From: Bacteroidota bacterium
Lineage (GTDB): Bacteria; Bacteroidota; Bacteroidia; NS11-12g; UBA955
Direction of reading: 5' to 3'
Length of the DNA: 64,000 nt
Assembly (NCBI GenBank): GCA_030682255.1
Contig: JAUXOK010000026.1
Span: 32,567 to 96,566 of the forward strand
Shown here: piece after piece, positions 44,520 to 53,968 of the stretch
Layout: each line of letters starts with the position of its first letter
Position numbering within the stretch: the stretch's first letter is position 1
Made by a program: the position numbers and the translations under genes
Notes under the pieces: generated by a model
The model's database searches: none
Told to the model about the DNA's origin: nothing
What the model saw: only the letters and a program-made list of their open reading frames with translations

Positions 44520-45803
44520 TTATGGGTTAAAATGTGTAAATTGGTGATTGAAAATTGCTTCAACAAAATAAGGCAATGGTTTGCCAATATAATAACTATT
44601 TTGTGAAAGCGATTGATTATTTTTGGTATTCAACATTGTTTGTTGATGAGGATTAATAATTGAAATAGAAACTGGTTTATCTATTTGAATACTCGAATAA
44701 TTTAAGCCAAGCACATTCGCTGGACCTACGTTAAACTTAGAGAAAAGAATATTATCTGACAATAGAGGTTTAAAACGATTTCTACCTTCAACAGCTAGCG
44801 ATAAAGCGATTTGAAGTGTTGATGCTCCATAAGCGGCATATTCCAATTCAACATTTTTCTTTTCAATTTCCTGAGGATGATGATCGCTACAAATTGCGTC
44901 AATTGTACCATCAGCAATACCTTCCCACAAAGCTTTCACATCGTTGGCTTGTCTGAGTGGTGGCATTAGTTTTAAGTGACTATCAAATTCCATTAAAGCC
45001 TCATCGGTTAATACTAAATTCATAACTGCGACATCGCAAGTTACTTTAATACCTTGTAGTTTGGCTTGTCTGATAATTTCAACCGAACGCTCAGTTGACA
45101 CCTTCGAAATATGTATCTTATGTTGATGGTAATCTGCCAGTTCGATATCCCTTTGCACTTGTAAATATTCTGCCATCTGAGGAATACCTTTCAACCCGAG
45201 ACTTAATGCTACAGTTCCCTCATTAACATAAGCCCCTTTTGCTAGTTCACTTAAATGACAAAAACTATATATCAATCCATCAAAGTTTTTAGAGTACAAA
45301 ATAGCTTTGCTCATAGTTCCACTGTTTTCTATAGCATAGTTACCATTAGAAAACGCAACAGCACCAGCCGACAACATATCAAACATTTCTGACAAATCTT
45401 CTCCTTTCATATCTTGAGTAATAGTACCAAGTGGAAGAAACTGAACAGGAAATTGCTTAGATTGGTTGATAACATAATTAACCTCTGTTTTGGAATTGCG
45501 ATTAGGGAAACAATTGGGCAATAACGCAATTTGAGAATAACCACCATAAAGAGCAGTTTTATTTAATGTCTCATAGGTTTCGCGATGTTCGAAGCCTGGC
45601 TCACTGCTATTGCATCTAACATCAATAAAAGAAGGCGTTGCAAAACAACCAGTAAAATCAATAATTTGATCAGCATTTTGAAGAGAGTGGTCAATTTCAA
45701 ATAACTTGACAACACCATTCTCAATTAATAAATCGCCTGTTTGTCCGTTGAATTCTGATTGCTCATCAACGATGTTTATATTTTTAAGCAGATAGCTTTG
45801 CAT
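44520..45803 (-). CDS. Dihydroorotase-like pseudoenzyme (amidohydrolase fold)
   Basis: A 427-residue amidohydrolase of the PyrC/PyrX line. The fold is intact: N-terminal strands (TGDLLIENGVVKL), SEPGFEHRETYETLNKTALYGGYSQIA and a C-terminal SDHHPQEIEKKNVELEYAAYGAST. The metal ligands are not. The canonical D-x-H-x-H is DVRCN (61-65), the His of the HxxHxST block is replaced in HISKVST (Lys234), and the P-H-H-L segment reads VAVMNLVLTDE. Only Asp307 (SDHHP) is kept. It therefore probably cannot hydrolyse; inactive relatives hold aspartate transcarbamoylase in a complex in other bacteria. A true PyrC should exist elsewhere. It overlaps the BatA gene by 20 bp. Confidence 0.85.
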   Translation of the reverse strand: MQSYLLKNINIVDEQSEFNGQTGDLLIENGVVKLFEIDHSLQNADQIIDFTGCFATPSFIDVRCNSSEPGFEHRETYETLNKTALYGGYSQIALLPNCFPNRNSKTEVNYVINQSKQFPVQFLPLGTITQDMKGEDLSEMFDMLSAGAVAFSNGNYAIENSGTMSKAILYSKNFDGLIYSFCHLSELAKGAYVNEGTVALSLGLKGIPQMAEYLQVQRDIELADYHQHKIHISKVSTERSVEIIRQAKLQGIKVTCDVAVMNLVLTDEALMEFDSHLKLMPPLRQANDVKALWEGIADGTIDAICSDHHPQEIEKKNVELEYAAYGASTLQIALSLAVEGRNRFKPLLSDNILFSKFNVGPANVLGLNYSSIQIDKPVSISIINPHQQTMLNTKNNQSLSQNSYYIGKPLPYFVEAIFNHQFTHFNP

Positions 45804-47817
45804 TGGGTTTATAATAACGAATCAAAAGTATTTCAATTAATAAAAATAACAAAACAAAAATAACACACCATTTCCACAAATCGCTCCCTTTTTTTATTTG
45901 GTTTAATTTGGTTTCAAATTTTTGCACATTCTCGTTAAATAATTGGATGTTTAGTTTTTCAGAAACTTCTTCCAGTTTACTGGATTCAATAATCCTAGGG
46001 TCGCTTTCAGAACGAGAATTATTGAAGGATAAATTCAAATAAACAGAGTCATTATTTTGTTGCTTTAATTGATAATGGCCTGCTGAGAGGATGTTGGAAG
46101 ATTCCCCAATAAACAATTCTCCATTTTGATTAATAAATTCAGGTATTGAAACGCCATTTATAGAATTTAACTCTAGATTTTTGTTAAAACTATATGGCAA
46201 TTTTGTTGCAATTGGATTAAATTGGCCTATGGGATGATACAAAGACAATTGTTGTTGATGATTAATTGCCGATTGAATCATTATAGGCACAAATAACGCA
46301 TGGTTTTGAAAATTCGAAAAAGCAAAATCAAGCGGAGATGAACAAATGTAAAGATGTCCATTTTTAAATAAAAGATCTTGTAAAAATGCATACCCATTTG
46401 CCAGTTTCATAACCGTAGTTCCTTGATTGTAATTGATTTGATATGTTTTTTTAATGCTTGGATAATCAGGATTTATTGTTTTTTTATCAAACACTGATTT
46501 AAATAAAGGATGTTCTAATTCAATTTGATTAACATTAATTGAAGGTAACACAACAGGATTTTCAGAAACTTTAAAACCAAAATTTTCACCCAATGTCTTT
46601 AAACCTCCTGCATTTGAATTAGTGCTAGGAAACACAAACACGTTACCTCCTTTACTCAGGTATTTCTTAATTTCTGATATCATACCACTGCTAATTTGAT
46701 CAATATCATTTAAAATAATCAATGAATTGGGGTCAAAATCTTGGTAATTGATGTTACCTTTTTGAATGCTTTTATAGACAAAGCCAGGATTGTTCAAAAA
46801 CAAAGCACTAAAGTTTTTGTCGTTGTTGTTTACAATACTTAAAATATTGTAATCGGATTTTAAATTAAGAGTGAAGTATAATTGATCATCTAATGGCATG
46901 TCATCTCCAATAAGTTTTAATTCACATTTATGAGTACCACCATCTTCAACAACAAAATTGAGTAGTTTTTTCTCGCTACTAAAAGCTTGTATGTCAAAAT
47001 TTAAAATCCCCTTAGGCTTGTTATTAACCATAAGTTCAACTGTTATGTTTTCAGAAAGGGATTCAGTAAAGTTGCTTACTTGTACCCATAGTCCGATATT
47101 TTGACCTTTTTGAATAATTGGAGAAGAAAGATAACATGTGTCAATACTAAAATTGTTCAACAAACCACTATTAATTTTTACAAAATTCATTGATACGGCA
47201 GAGTCAATATGCCTTTTCGCTATCTGATGACTAGTTTTCTGGAAATCTGAAATAACATAACTAATCTTGTTGCCGTTGTTTTTTTGTAAATACCTATTTT
47301 GAGTTTCTAACAACTGTGAAAGTGGAAAAACATCTTTAGTAATTTTTATTTTATCAATTTGTTCAAGCGTTTCTTCCTTATTTTGAAAATGCAAATATTC
47401 AGGATCTTGGTTTGATGTAATTATTTGAAATCGATCTTGATTAGAACTTTGAGAAACTATAATTCGGGCTCTATTTTTAGCAGCTTCTAACAAAACACCC
47501 TCCTCCCCTGTTTGATTCATGCTGTAACTATTATCTATTAATATACTTACAAAATTTTGTGTTTTTAAAACATCATTCTTTTTAAGCATAGGTTGAGCAA
47601 AAGCAAAAATCAAAAAAGACAATGCAGCAAGTCGACAACATAGTATCAATATTTTCTTAAGTTGATTACCACTTTTGGTTTGTGTATCTATCTGTTTTAA
47701 AAATCGAACATTAGAAAACTGTACAAGCTTGTATTTTCTAAAATTAAATAAATGTATAACAATTGGAATGGCTAGAAGTAAGAGAGCCCATAAAAATGAT
47801 GGATACAGCCAAGTCAT
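45784..47817 (-). CDS. BatA-domain (Aerotolerance regulator N-terminal) membrane protein
   Basis: A 677-residue membrane protein. The N-terminal BatA domain (about 1-80) has two helices with MTWLYPSFLWALLLLAIPIVIHLFNFRKYK and the conserved VQFSNVRFLK. A vWA-like region follows (ILIDNSYSMNQTGE, a degenerate MIDAS with D-x-S-x-S), then long beta-rich periplasmic stretches (about 220-640) and one C-terminal helix (about 650-670). Function is unknown; related proteins are thought to act in envelope assembly. It is the first gene of a five-gene operon with the pseudo-dihydroorotase, DUF4199 and two glycosyltransferases. Start chosen at ATG 47817; the open frame runs to 47853. Confidence 0.8.
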   Translation of the reverse strand: MTWLYPSFLWALLLLAIPIVIHLFNFRKYKLVQFSNVRFLKQIDTQTKSGNQLKKILILCCRLAALSFLIFAFAQPMLKKNDVLKTQNFVSILIDNSYSMNQTGEEGVLLEAAKNRARIIVSQSSNQDRFQIITSNQDPEYLHFQNKEETLEQIDKIKITKDVFPLSQLLETQNRYLQKNNGNKISYVISDFQKTSHQIAKRHIDSAVSMNFVKINSGLLNNFSIDTCYLSSPIIQKGQNIGLWVQVSNFTESLSENITVELMVNNKPKGILNFDIQAFSSEKKLLNFVVEDGGTHKCELKLIGDDMPLDDQLYFTLNLKSDYNILSIVNNNDKNFSALFLNNPGFVYKSIQKGNINYQDFDPNSLIILNDIDQISSGMISEIKKYLSKGGNVFVFPSTNSNAGGLKTLGENFGFKVSENPVVLPSINVNQIELEHPLFKSVFDKKTINPDYPSIKKTYQINYNQGTTVMKLANGYAFLQDLLFKNGHLYICSSPLDFAFSNFQNHALFVPIMIQSAINHQQQLSLYHPIGQFNPIATKLPYSFNKNLELNSINGVSIPEFINQNGELFIGESSNILSAGHYQLKQQNNDSVYLNLSFNNSRSESDPRIIESSKLEEVSEKLNIQLFNENVQKFETKLNQIKKGSDLWKWCVIFVLLFLLIEILLIRYYKPNAKLSA

Positions 47818-48134
47818 AAGTTGATTGGCAAACTTACAAAAAAACAATAACATTTAATGAATTCAGATTTATTTTAGAATTAAGTTTATTAATGATGGAA
47901 TTAGAACCAATTGTTTTTATAAAATTGCTCACTTTTACACACTACTTTTTAGATTTTGTTCCTTTATCAATCATTTAGATTTATTTTTAAGCGCCATTTT
48001 GATTATTATTAAATTGATTAATAGACACTTATAAATAAATCCGAAAATATGACAAAAAAATTACATTTTGTTTAAACAAAATTAAACAAAAGATTGTCTT
48101 AATAGATGTCAAAATAATATAAAATTTAAATGTT
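47818..48134. other. 317-bp spacer between divergent genes
   Basis: AT-rich spacer between the BatA gene and the fasciclin gene. I see no clear -7 element, hairpin or small reading frame; the sequence is dominated by poly-A and TTTTA words. Confidence 0.5.
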
Positions 48135-50132
48135 ATGAAAATTAAACAAACAAAAAATCTATTCATTAAAAAAACAAAACGAGTTTTTTTAATATTAGTT
48201 GTTCTTTTTACAGCTAATTTATCTGCCCAAACAAATGTCTATGACAACATCATAGCCATTAGCCCAAATCACACCTATCTTAAAGCCGCAATCGATCAAC
48301 AAAACCTGCAAAGCGCTCTCCGTGATCCAAATTCAAATTTAACAGTTTTTGCGCCAACAAATGCAGCCTTTGATAACTTAGCTACATCCTTAAACACTGA
48401 TATTCCAGGTTTATTGGCATTAACAAATCTCACTGATGTATTAACTTATCACGTCTTAGGCATAACAGTTCCAAGTGACAGTATCAAAAACGGCCAAATT
48501 ACAACACCGTTAAACAATGCTAATACATTAAAACTTACCAAAACAAGCTCAGGTGATGTATACGTCAACCAGGCTTTGGTAACAACCGCCAATCTAAGTG
48601 CTGACAATGGTTTAGTACATGTTTTAGACGCTGTTTTATTACCATCTGAAACGGTAGTTGACGTTGCACTAGATGATCAAACAAATTTTTCAACTCTAAT
48701 CGCTGCAGTTGTTAAAGCAGAATTATTGCCTGCATTAACCAATCCATTTTCTAGTTTAACAGTTTTTGCTCCAACTAATACAGCCTTTACAAACGCTCTT
48801 GATGCCCTAGACATTACTGCAAACGACTTGTTAAACTCACCTGAATTAACAGACATCTTAACCTACCACGTTTTAGGATCCTCAGTATTAAGTGACAGTA
48901 TAACAAATGGACAAATTGTTACACCACTAAACAATGCAAATACTTTAAAATTAACCAAAACAAGCACAGGAAGTGTATACATCAACCAAGCTCTAGTAAC
49001 GACAGCAAATGTTGGCGCTGAAAATGGCGTGGTTCATGTTTTAGATGCCGTTTTATTGCCTTTTGAAACGGTTGCTGATATTGCTTTGGATGACCAAACA
49101 AATTTTTCTACACTCATCGCTGCAGTTGTTAAAGCAGAATTATTACCTGCATTAACCAATCCATTTTCTAGCTTAACAGTTTTTGCTCCAACTAATACAG
49201 CCTTTACAAACGCTCTTGATGCCTTAGACATTACTGCAAACGACTTATTAAACTCAAATGATTTAACAGATATATTAACCTACCACGTTTTAGGAGCATC
49301 TGTTTTAAGTGGCGTTATTTCAAATGGACAAATTGTTACTCCACTAAACAATGCTAACACTTTAAAACTAACCAAAACTAGTACTGGAAGTGTATACATC
49401 AATCAAGCTTTAGTAACAACAGCAAATGTTGGTGCTGAAAATGGCGTAGTTCATGTTTTAGATGCCGTATTATTGCCTTCTGAAACTGTAATTGACGTTG
49501 CACTAGATGATCAAACAAATTTCTCCACATTAACTTCTGCTGTTATAAAAGCAGAGCTAATGCCTGCCCTAACTGACCCTTTTAAAAAGTACACAGTATT
49601 TGCTCCAACCAACACTGCATTCAACAATTTAGCATTAGCTTTAAGCACTGATTTAAATGGAATTCTTGCATTGCCAAATTTAAAAGACGTACTACTTTAC
49701 CATGTATTAGACAATAAAAAACTATCTACCGAATTAACTGCTGGTAATATTTTAGCTTTGAACGGCAAAAATTTAAATATCACTACAAGCCCAAGTGTGA
49801 AAATCAATGATGCAGATGTAACAACAGCAGACATTTCAACTGACAATGGTGTTGTCCATGTTATTAACAAAGTATTATTAGCCCCAACTACAAATTTAAA
49901 CACAGTATCTGAAAACAACATTAAACTATACCCTAATCCAGCCCAAACACTAATCAATGTTGCTGGATTAGAGAATAATAAGTTTGAAATCGTAAATATT
50001 TATGGTGTAACAATTTTGAACGGCAATATAGATAATCAAACCATAGATATCAGTCAATTACCTCAAGGCAACTACACATTAAAAATTTCTTCTACAGAAA
50101 ATGTATTTATAGCAAATTTCGTTAAAATATAA
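48135..50132 (+). CDS. Secreted four-domain fasciclin (FAS1) protein with T9SS sorting domain
   Basis: A 665-residue exported protein. A signal peptide (about 1-32, ending LSAQ) precedes four FAS1 domains (about 33-175, 178-315, 317-455 and 457-590). Each has the FAS1 boxes: a VFAPTNxAF segment, a LTDxLTYHVLG segment and a DNGVVHVLDAVLLP segment. The C-terminus is a T9SS type A domain (IKLYPNPAQTLINVAG). Domains 2 and 3 are nearly identical and repeat at the DNA level. FAS1 proteins mediate cell-cell or cell-matrix adhesion, so a surface adhesion role is inferred. It is followed by a strong terminator and is a single-gene unit. Confidence 0.92.
   Translation: MKIKQTKNLFIKKTKRVFLILVVLFTANLSAQTNVYDNIIAISPNHTYLKAAIDQQNLQSALRDPNSNLTVFAPTNAAFDNLATSLNTDIPGLLALTNLTDVLTYHVLGITVPSDSIKNGQITTPLNNANTLKLTKTSSGDVYVNQALVTTANLSADNGLVHVLDAVLLPSETVVDVALDDQTNFSTLIAAVVKAELLPALTNPFSSLTVFAPTNTAFTNALDALDITANDLLNSPELTDILTYHVLGSSVLSDSITNGQIVTPLNNANTLKLTKTSTGSVYINQALVTTANVGAENGVVHVLDAVLLPFETVADIALDDQTNFSTLIAAVVKAELLPALTNPFSSLTVFAPTNTAFTNALDALDITANDLLNSNDLTDILTYHVLGASVLSGVISNGQIVTPLNNANTLKLTKTSTGSVYINQALVTTANVGAENGVVHVLDAVLLPSETVIDVALDDQTNFSTLTSAVIKAELMPALTDPFKKYTVFAPTNTAFNNLALALSTDLNGILALPNLKDVLLYHVLDNKKLSTELTAGNILALNGKNLNITTSPSVKINDADVTTADISTDNGVVHVINKVLLAPTTNLNTVSENNIKLYPNPAQTLINVAGLENNKFEIVNIYGVTILNGNIDNQTIDISQLPQGNYTLKISSTENVFIANFVKI
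48660..49490 (+). repeat. 417-bp tandem coding repeat in the fasciclin gene
   Basis: The word acaaattttt of the DDQTNFS segment begins at 48681 and 49098, and its variant acaaatttct at 49515, so the spacing is 417 bp or 139 codons each time. The first two copies share long runs of identity, including synonymous sites; the third is partly diverged. The pattern indicates duplication of one FAS1 domain followed by homogenisation. Confidence 0.88.
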
Positions 50133-50150
50133 ATCAACAAAACCTTGATT

Positions 50151-50180
50151 AAAAGTCCAACACAATTGTTGGACTTTTTT
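50151..50180 (+). terminator. Intrinsic terminator after the fasciclin gene
   Basis: aaaagtccaaca (50151-50162) and tgttggactttt (50167-50178) are exact reverse complements around caat, followed by a T run. It lies 18 bp beyond the stop codon. Confidence 0.9.
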
Positions 50181-50397
50181 TATGAAAAAATTATCCCGAT
50201 AATTTTCAAAGATTTGCAAAAAACATCAAATATAATTTTAGCTCAATTAAAAAGTAAATTCTTGATACATATGAAATCCCAAAAATCTATTAGGATATAT
50301 ACTCCTACGATTTTCTCCCTCTAAACTAAATCATTATTAACTATTTGGGTTTAATAAATTTTGCTGTTTATTTTAGTAAGTTAAGTTTATAAATCCG

Positions 50398-50405
50398 TAA
50401 GTTTG
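50398..50405 (+). promoter_or_regulatory. -7 promoter element TAAGTTTG before fumC
   Basis: TAAGTTTG matches TAnnTTTG and lies 24 bp before the fumC ATG at 50430. The upstream region has T-rich words but no exact TTTG at N19. The remaining spacer from 50181 holds nothing else recognisable. Confidence 0.55.
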
Positions 50406-50429
50406 CAATCGAAAAAAAGTATATAAATT

Positions 50430-51845
50430 ATGTCAAGTACAGAATACAGAATCGAAAAAGACACCATGGGCGAGGTAAAAGTGCCGGCTAATGTTTATTG
50501 GGGTGCGCAAACACAACGCTCTTTACAAAATTTCAAAATAGGCAACCAAAAAATGCCCATCGAAATCATCCGCGCATTTGCTATTCTAAAAAAAGCTGCA
50601 GCAATTACCAATAACAAATTGGGGACATTATCACTTACAAAATGTGATTTAATTTGTTCGGTTTGTGATGAAATTTTAGAAGGCAAACTTGATGATCAAT
50701 TTCCTTTGGTAATTTGGCAAACAGGAAGTGGCACTCAAAGCAATATGAATGTTAATGAAGTGATTGCCAACAGAGCGCACGTTTTAAATGGAGGAAAATT
50801 AACAGACGATGAAAAAGTATTACATCCCAATGACGATGTCAATAAATCTCAAAGCAGTAATGATACTTTTCCAACTGCAATGAGTATTGCTGCCTACAAA
50901 CAAGTAGTAGACTACACCATTCCGGGTATTCAATCACTTAAAACAACCTTGAAACACAAATCAAGAGATTTTAAAAATATCATTAAAATTGGCCGTACAC
51001 ATTTCATGGATGCTACTCCCGTAACATTGGGTCAAGAGTTTTCAGGCTATGTTCAACAATTAAAAAATGGAGTTGATGCAATAAACAGAAGCTTAAAACC
51101 AGCAAGTGAAATTGCTCTGGGAGGCACCGCTGTTGGAACTGGAATCAATACACCAAAAGGATATTCTGAATTGGTTGCCAAAACCATTGCTGAATTATCT
51201 GGCTTACCTATGGTATCTGCGCCCAATAAATTTGAAGCATTGGCTGCACATGATGCTATGGTAGAGTTACATGGTTCACTTAAGAGAGTGGCAGTTAGTT
51301 TAATGAAAATCGGCAATGATATTAGAATGTTAAGCAGTGGACCAAGAAGTGGCATAGGCGAAATCCTGATTCCCGACAATGAGCCAGGTAGCAGTATTAT
51401 GCCAGGAAAAGTGAACCCAACGCAATGCGAATCTTTAACTATGGTATGTGCTCAAGTAATGGGCAATGATGTAGCGGTTACAATTGGTGGCTCTAATGGC
51501 CATTTCGAATTAAATGTATTTAAACCTTTGATTGCCGCAAATGTATTACAATCAGCAAGACTACTAGGTGAAGCTGCATTGAGTTTTGATATAAATTGCG
51601 CTGCTGGTATAGAACCTAATTTAGCTGAAATCAAAAACAAATTAGAAAATTCATTGATGTTAGTTACCGCTTTGAATACTCACATTGGATACGAAAATGC
51701 AGCTAAAATCGCTAAAAAAGCACATAAAGAAAACACGACATTAAGACAAGCTGCCTTAGATCTTGGATTGTTAACCAACGAACAATTCGACCTATGGGTA
51801 AAACCTGAAAACATGATTGGAGATCCTGACGAAGTGATTGATTAA
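50430..51845 (+). CDS. fumC: Class II fumarate hydratase
   Basis: It interconverts fumarate and malate in the citric acid cycle. The 471-residue protein shows [65 protein letters not shown] (catalytic His region), and the superfamily signature [15 protein letters not shown], in which the flexible-loop Ser is GSSIMP. Iron-sulfur Cys motifs of class I are absent. A terminator follows. It has its own promoter. Confidence 0.97.
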   Translation: MSSTEYRIEKDTMGEVKVPANVYWGAQTQRSLQNFKIGNQKMPIEIIRAFAILKKAAAITNNKLGTLSLTKCDLICSVCDEILEGKLDDQFPLVIWQTGSGTQSNMNVNEVIANRAHVLNGGKLTDDEKVLHPNDDVNKSQSSNDTFPTAMSIAAYKQVVDYTIPGIQSLKTTLKHKSRDFKNIIKIGRTHFMDATPVTLGQEFSGYVQQLKNGVDAINRSLKPASEIALGGTAVGTGINTPKGYSELVAKTIAELSGLPMVSAPNKFEALAAHDAMVELHGSLKRVAVSLMKIGNDIRMLSSGPRSGIGEILIPDNEPGSSIMPGKVNPTQCESLTMVCAQVMGNDVAVTIGGSNGHFELNVFKPLIAANVLQSARLLGEAALSFDINCAAGIEPNLAEIKNKLENSLMLVTALNTHIGYENAAKIAKKAHKENTTLRQAALDLGLLTNEQFDLWVKPENMIGDPDEVID

Positions 51846-51858
51846 AAATTTAATTTCC

Positions 51859-51896
51859 CATTAAAAAAAGCCACTTTGAGTGGCTTTTTTTAATGG
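51859..51896. terminator. Bidirectional intrinsic terminator after fumC
   Basis: ccattaaaaaaagccact (51859-51875 region) pairs with agtggcttttttaatgg around ttg. With runs of A before and T after, it works on either strand. It lies 14 bp beyond the fumC stop. Confidence 0.9.
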
Positions 51897-51945
51897 AGGT
51901 GTTACGGCTTAACACAAAAATAAAATTCAAGTTACTTAACAAAAA

Positions 51946-51973
51946 AAATCCCGACAAATTAATGTCGGGATTT
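51946..51973. terminator. Intrinsic terminator for the barrel gene
   Basis: aaatcccgaca (51946-51956) and tgtcgggattt (51963-51973) are exact reverse complements around aattaa. An A run lies on the left, giving a T run on the reverse strand. It lies 22 bp beyond the reverse gene ending at 51995. Confidence 0.88.
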
Positions 51974-51994
51974 ATATATGAAATTTTCTAAATA

Positions 51995-52891
51995 TTAAAA
52001 ATAGAAATTTAAACTTAAGCTAGATGATGTGTTATCTAAACCCATTCCTGAATAAGATAATCCGCCATTTCTTGAAGATTTCATTACTACTCTTTCAGCT
52101 TGCAATGTTTCAGGGTTAAATCTTTCTTCAACATAAGTAGTTTTTCTGCTATTGGTTTGTAAACCAATAGTATAACCAATCTCACCACCAATTGAAATCT
52201 TAGGAGCAAAGAAATATTCCACACCTATAAAACCTCTTGCACCAAAAGCAAAGCTAGTTCCATTTTTACTTTCTAAAGGCCTTGAAAGAGCATTTCCATA
52301 GTTGTAAGTTAAAGGTGTTGGAAAATCAATATTCATAGGGTTTCCATATTCAAATGATTCTGAAGAACGAGTTGTTCCTAAAATCAATTCAGCACCATAT
52401 AAACCTTGGAGTCTAGTTGAACCTTTTCTTTTTTCAAATCCTAAACCAATTAAAAAATTAGAATTTTTGTAAATTTGTTTGTCATAAACATATTCTGTAG
52501 TAAAAAGATTCGGCACCATTACATCTTGTCTTACAGCATTTGAAAAACTATATCTGTTGGTATTTGCAATTACACGTGCTCTTAAAAACAGACTTTGGCT
52601 TTGTGCATACTTCACAAAAATATTATTTCCGCCAACATTATCAAAAACATTGCTATTTGGACTGTTGGTTGTACGAAAATTAGGGGCACTGTTATATGAA
52701 TTATTATTCATTAAATTACCTGCATAATCTAAAAAAGGGTTTGCGGCTATACCAAATGACCAATCTCCTGCTTGAGGTAAAACCTCAACACCTTTTTTAT
52801 TCTTGATACTTGCCTCAGAATTACTCTCCTGAGCGTAAGAGTCATTAATGCCTATGGCAAAAACACTCATTAAAATTATTAAATGTTTCAT
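51995..52891 (-). CDS. Outer membrane beta-barrel protein of unknown function
   Basis: A 298-residue exported protein with a signal peptide (about 1-20, ending SYAQ). The mature protein has alternating aromatic strands and turns, and ends SSSLSLNFYF with a C-terminal Phe, the BAM recognition signal. Other landmarks are GDWSFGIAANPFLDYAGN, LFLRARVIANTNRYSF and FIGVEYFFAPKISIGGEIGYT. The strand pattern fits an OmpW/OmpX-like porin family protein of twelve or so strands. It lies 30 bp after the lipoprotein gene upstream, probably in one transcript; the pair may interact. Function is unknown. Confidence 0.75.
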   Translation of the reverse strand: MKHLIILMSVFAIGINDSYAQESNSEASIKNKKGVEVLPQAGDWSFGIAANPFLDYAGNLMNNNSYNSAPNFRTTNSPNSNVFDNVGGNNIFVKYAQSQSLFLRARVIANTNRYSFSNAVRQDVMVPNLFTTEYVYDKQIYKNSNFLIGLGFEKRKGSTRLQGLYGAELILGTTRSSESFEYGNPMNIDFPTPLTYNYGNALSRPLESKNGTSFAFGARGFIGVEYFFAPKISIGGEIGYTIGLQTNSRKTTYVEERFNPETLQAERVVMKSSRNGGLSYSGMGLDNTSSSLSLNFYF

Positions 52892-52921
52892 TTTAAAATA
52901 TAATTTAAATTAAATGAACGT

Positions 52922-53812
52922 TTATTGGTAATCGTAGTTCCTAACAGTTACTTCACCTTTGTTGATACTAACATAAGCCTGACCACCTCCAAATAAAGTA
53001 TAGGGATAGTTATTAAAAGTAGTACAACCTGAACCAGGATTAGTTTTTCTGTCTGCTGAAAATTGAACACCTCTTACCCAAAATCCTTTACTGTTTGAAT
53101 AAGACTCAATAGCTAATTCATATTTACCTGCTGCATCAACTGGAACTGTAATTTGTTTAAATCTTCCCCAATCATCAGACCATTCGATTAAAAGCTTAGT
53201 GTTAGCAGGAACAGGCGCAAATTGAGCATCACCTGAAACACATAAGTCATTTCTAAATCTAATATCACCTTTTAGTGTCATTTTACCCATTTCTGGTGTA
53301 ATGTTACTTCTATACTCGTAATTCTGAGTATAGGTCTGACCTTTGAACAAATTCAAACCAATCTGAGAACTTGTGTTGTTATAAAAGGTTGCACTGTTAG
53401 TACTGCCTAATTCGTTCTTTTGATTCGCATTAACGATGTAAGGTGTATAAACTTGAACGTTGACTGGTTTGCTACCAACCTCAACATCGGCAGTATAGTT
53501 ACCTTGTGCATCAGTTGTAGCTGTGTAAGTTCTGTAACCAGTTGCACTGCCACCCCACCACCACTGAGTATAATTACTAACTAAATCTTGGTTATTGATT
53601 ACCATAGTAACGGTAATACCTTCCATTCCTTCAGTTAATGTTCCATTGGTTAAATCTAAATCACCAGCGATGTTTCCTTTGATGGTGGCTTTTCCTAGTT
53701 CAGTTACAGGTGTTGTGTTTTTAGTGTCACTGTCTTTATCACATGAAGTTAGTGAAAAAAGAACAGGAAGGGCAATAATTGCCATTGTTAATTTTAAAAA
53801 TTGTTTTTTCAT
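52922..53812 (-). CDS. Secreted lipoprotein with Ig-like/carboxypeptidase-regulatory domains
   Basis: A 296-residue lipoprotein with lipobox FSLTSC (Cys24). The body has two similar beta-sandwich modules: ATIKGNIAGDLDLTNG...TATTDAQGNYTADVEVG and MTLKGDIRFRNDLC...VPVDAAGKYELAIES. Each fits the CarboxypepD_reg-like pattern (G-x-V...D..G.Y). No enzyme motif is seen. It is adjacent to the barrel gene and likely co-transcribed with it. A surface or periplasmic binding role is plausible but not shown. Confidence 0.72.
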   Translation of the reverse strand: MKKQFLKLTMAIIALPVLFSLTSCDKDSDTKNTTPVTELGKATIKGNIAGDLDLTNGTLTEGMEGITVTMVINNQDLVSNYTQWWWGGSATGYRTYTATTDAQGNYTADVEVGSKPVNVQVYTPYIVNANQKNELGSTNSATFYNNTSSQIGLNLFKGQTYTQNYEYRSNITPEMGKMTLKGDIRFRNDLCVSGDAQFAPVPANTKLLIEWSDDWGRFKQITVPVDAAGKYELAIESYSNSKGFWVRGVQFSADRKTNPGSGCTTFNNYPYTLFGGGQAYVSINKGEVTVRNYDYQ

Positions 53813-53954
53813 TTTAATAATTTATTAAATTGTTACCGCAATATTAAATTGGAAAAGATTAACAAAAAAATGATTTTCATCAACAGTTGAATTTATTTCA
53901 TGAATGGTGTCCATTATTTTGTAATAATTGTTTTAAACAATGACTCTTTTTCAA

Positions 53955-53962
53955 TAAATTTG
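53955..53962 (+). promoter_or_regulatory. -7 promoter element TAAATTTG next to the mccB start
   Basis: TAAATTTG matches TAnnTTTG and ends 6 bp before the ATG at 53969. Transcription would begin at or next to the start codon, so the message would be leaderless or nearly so. A TTG lies at 53928-53930, at N24, so the -33 box is weak. Confidence 0.5.
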
Positions 53963-53968
53963 CATGCT

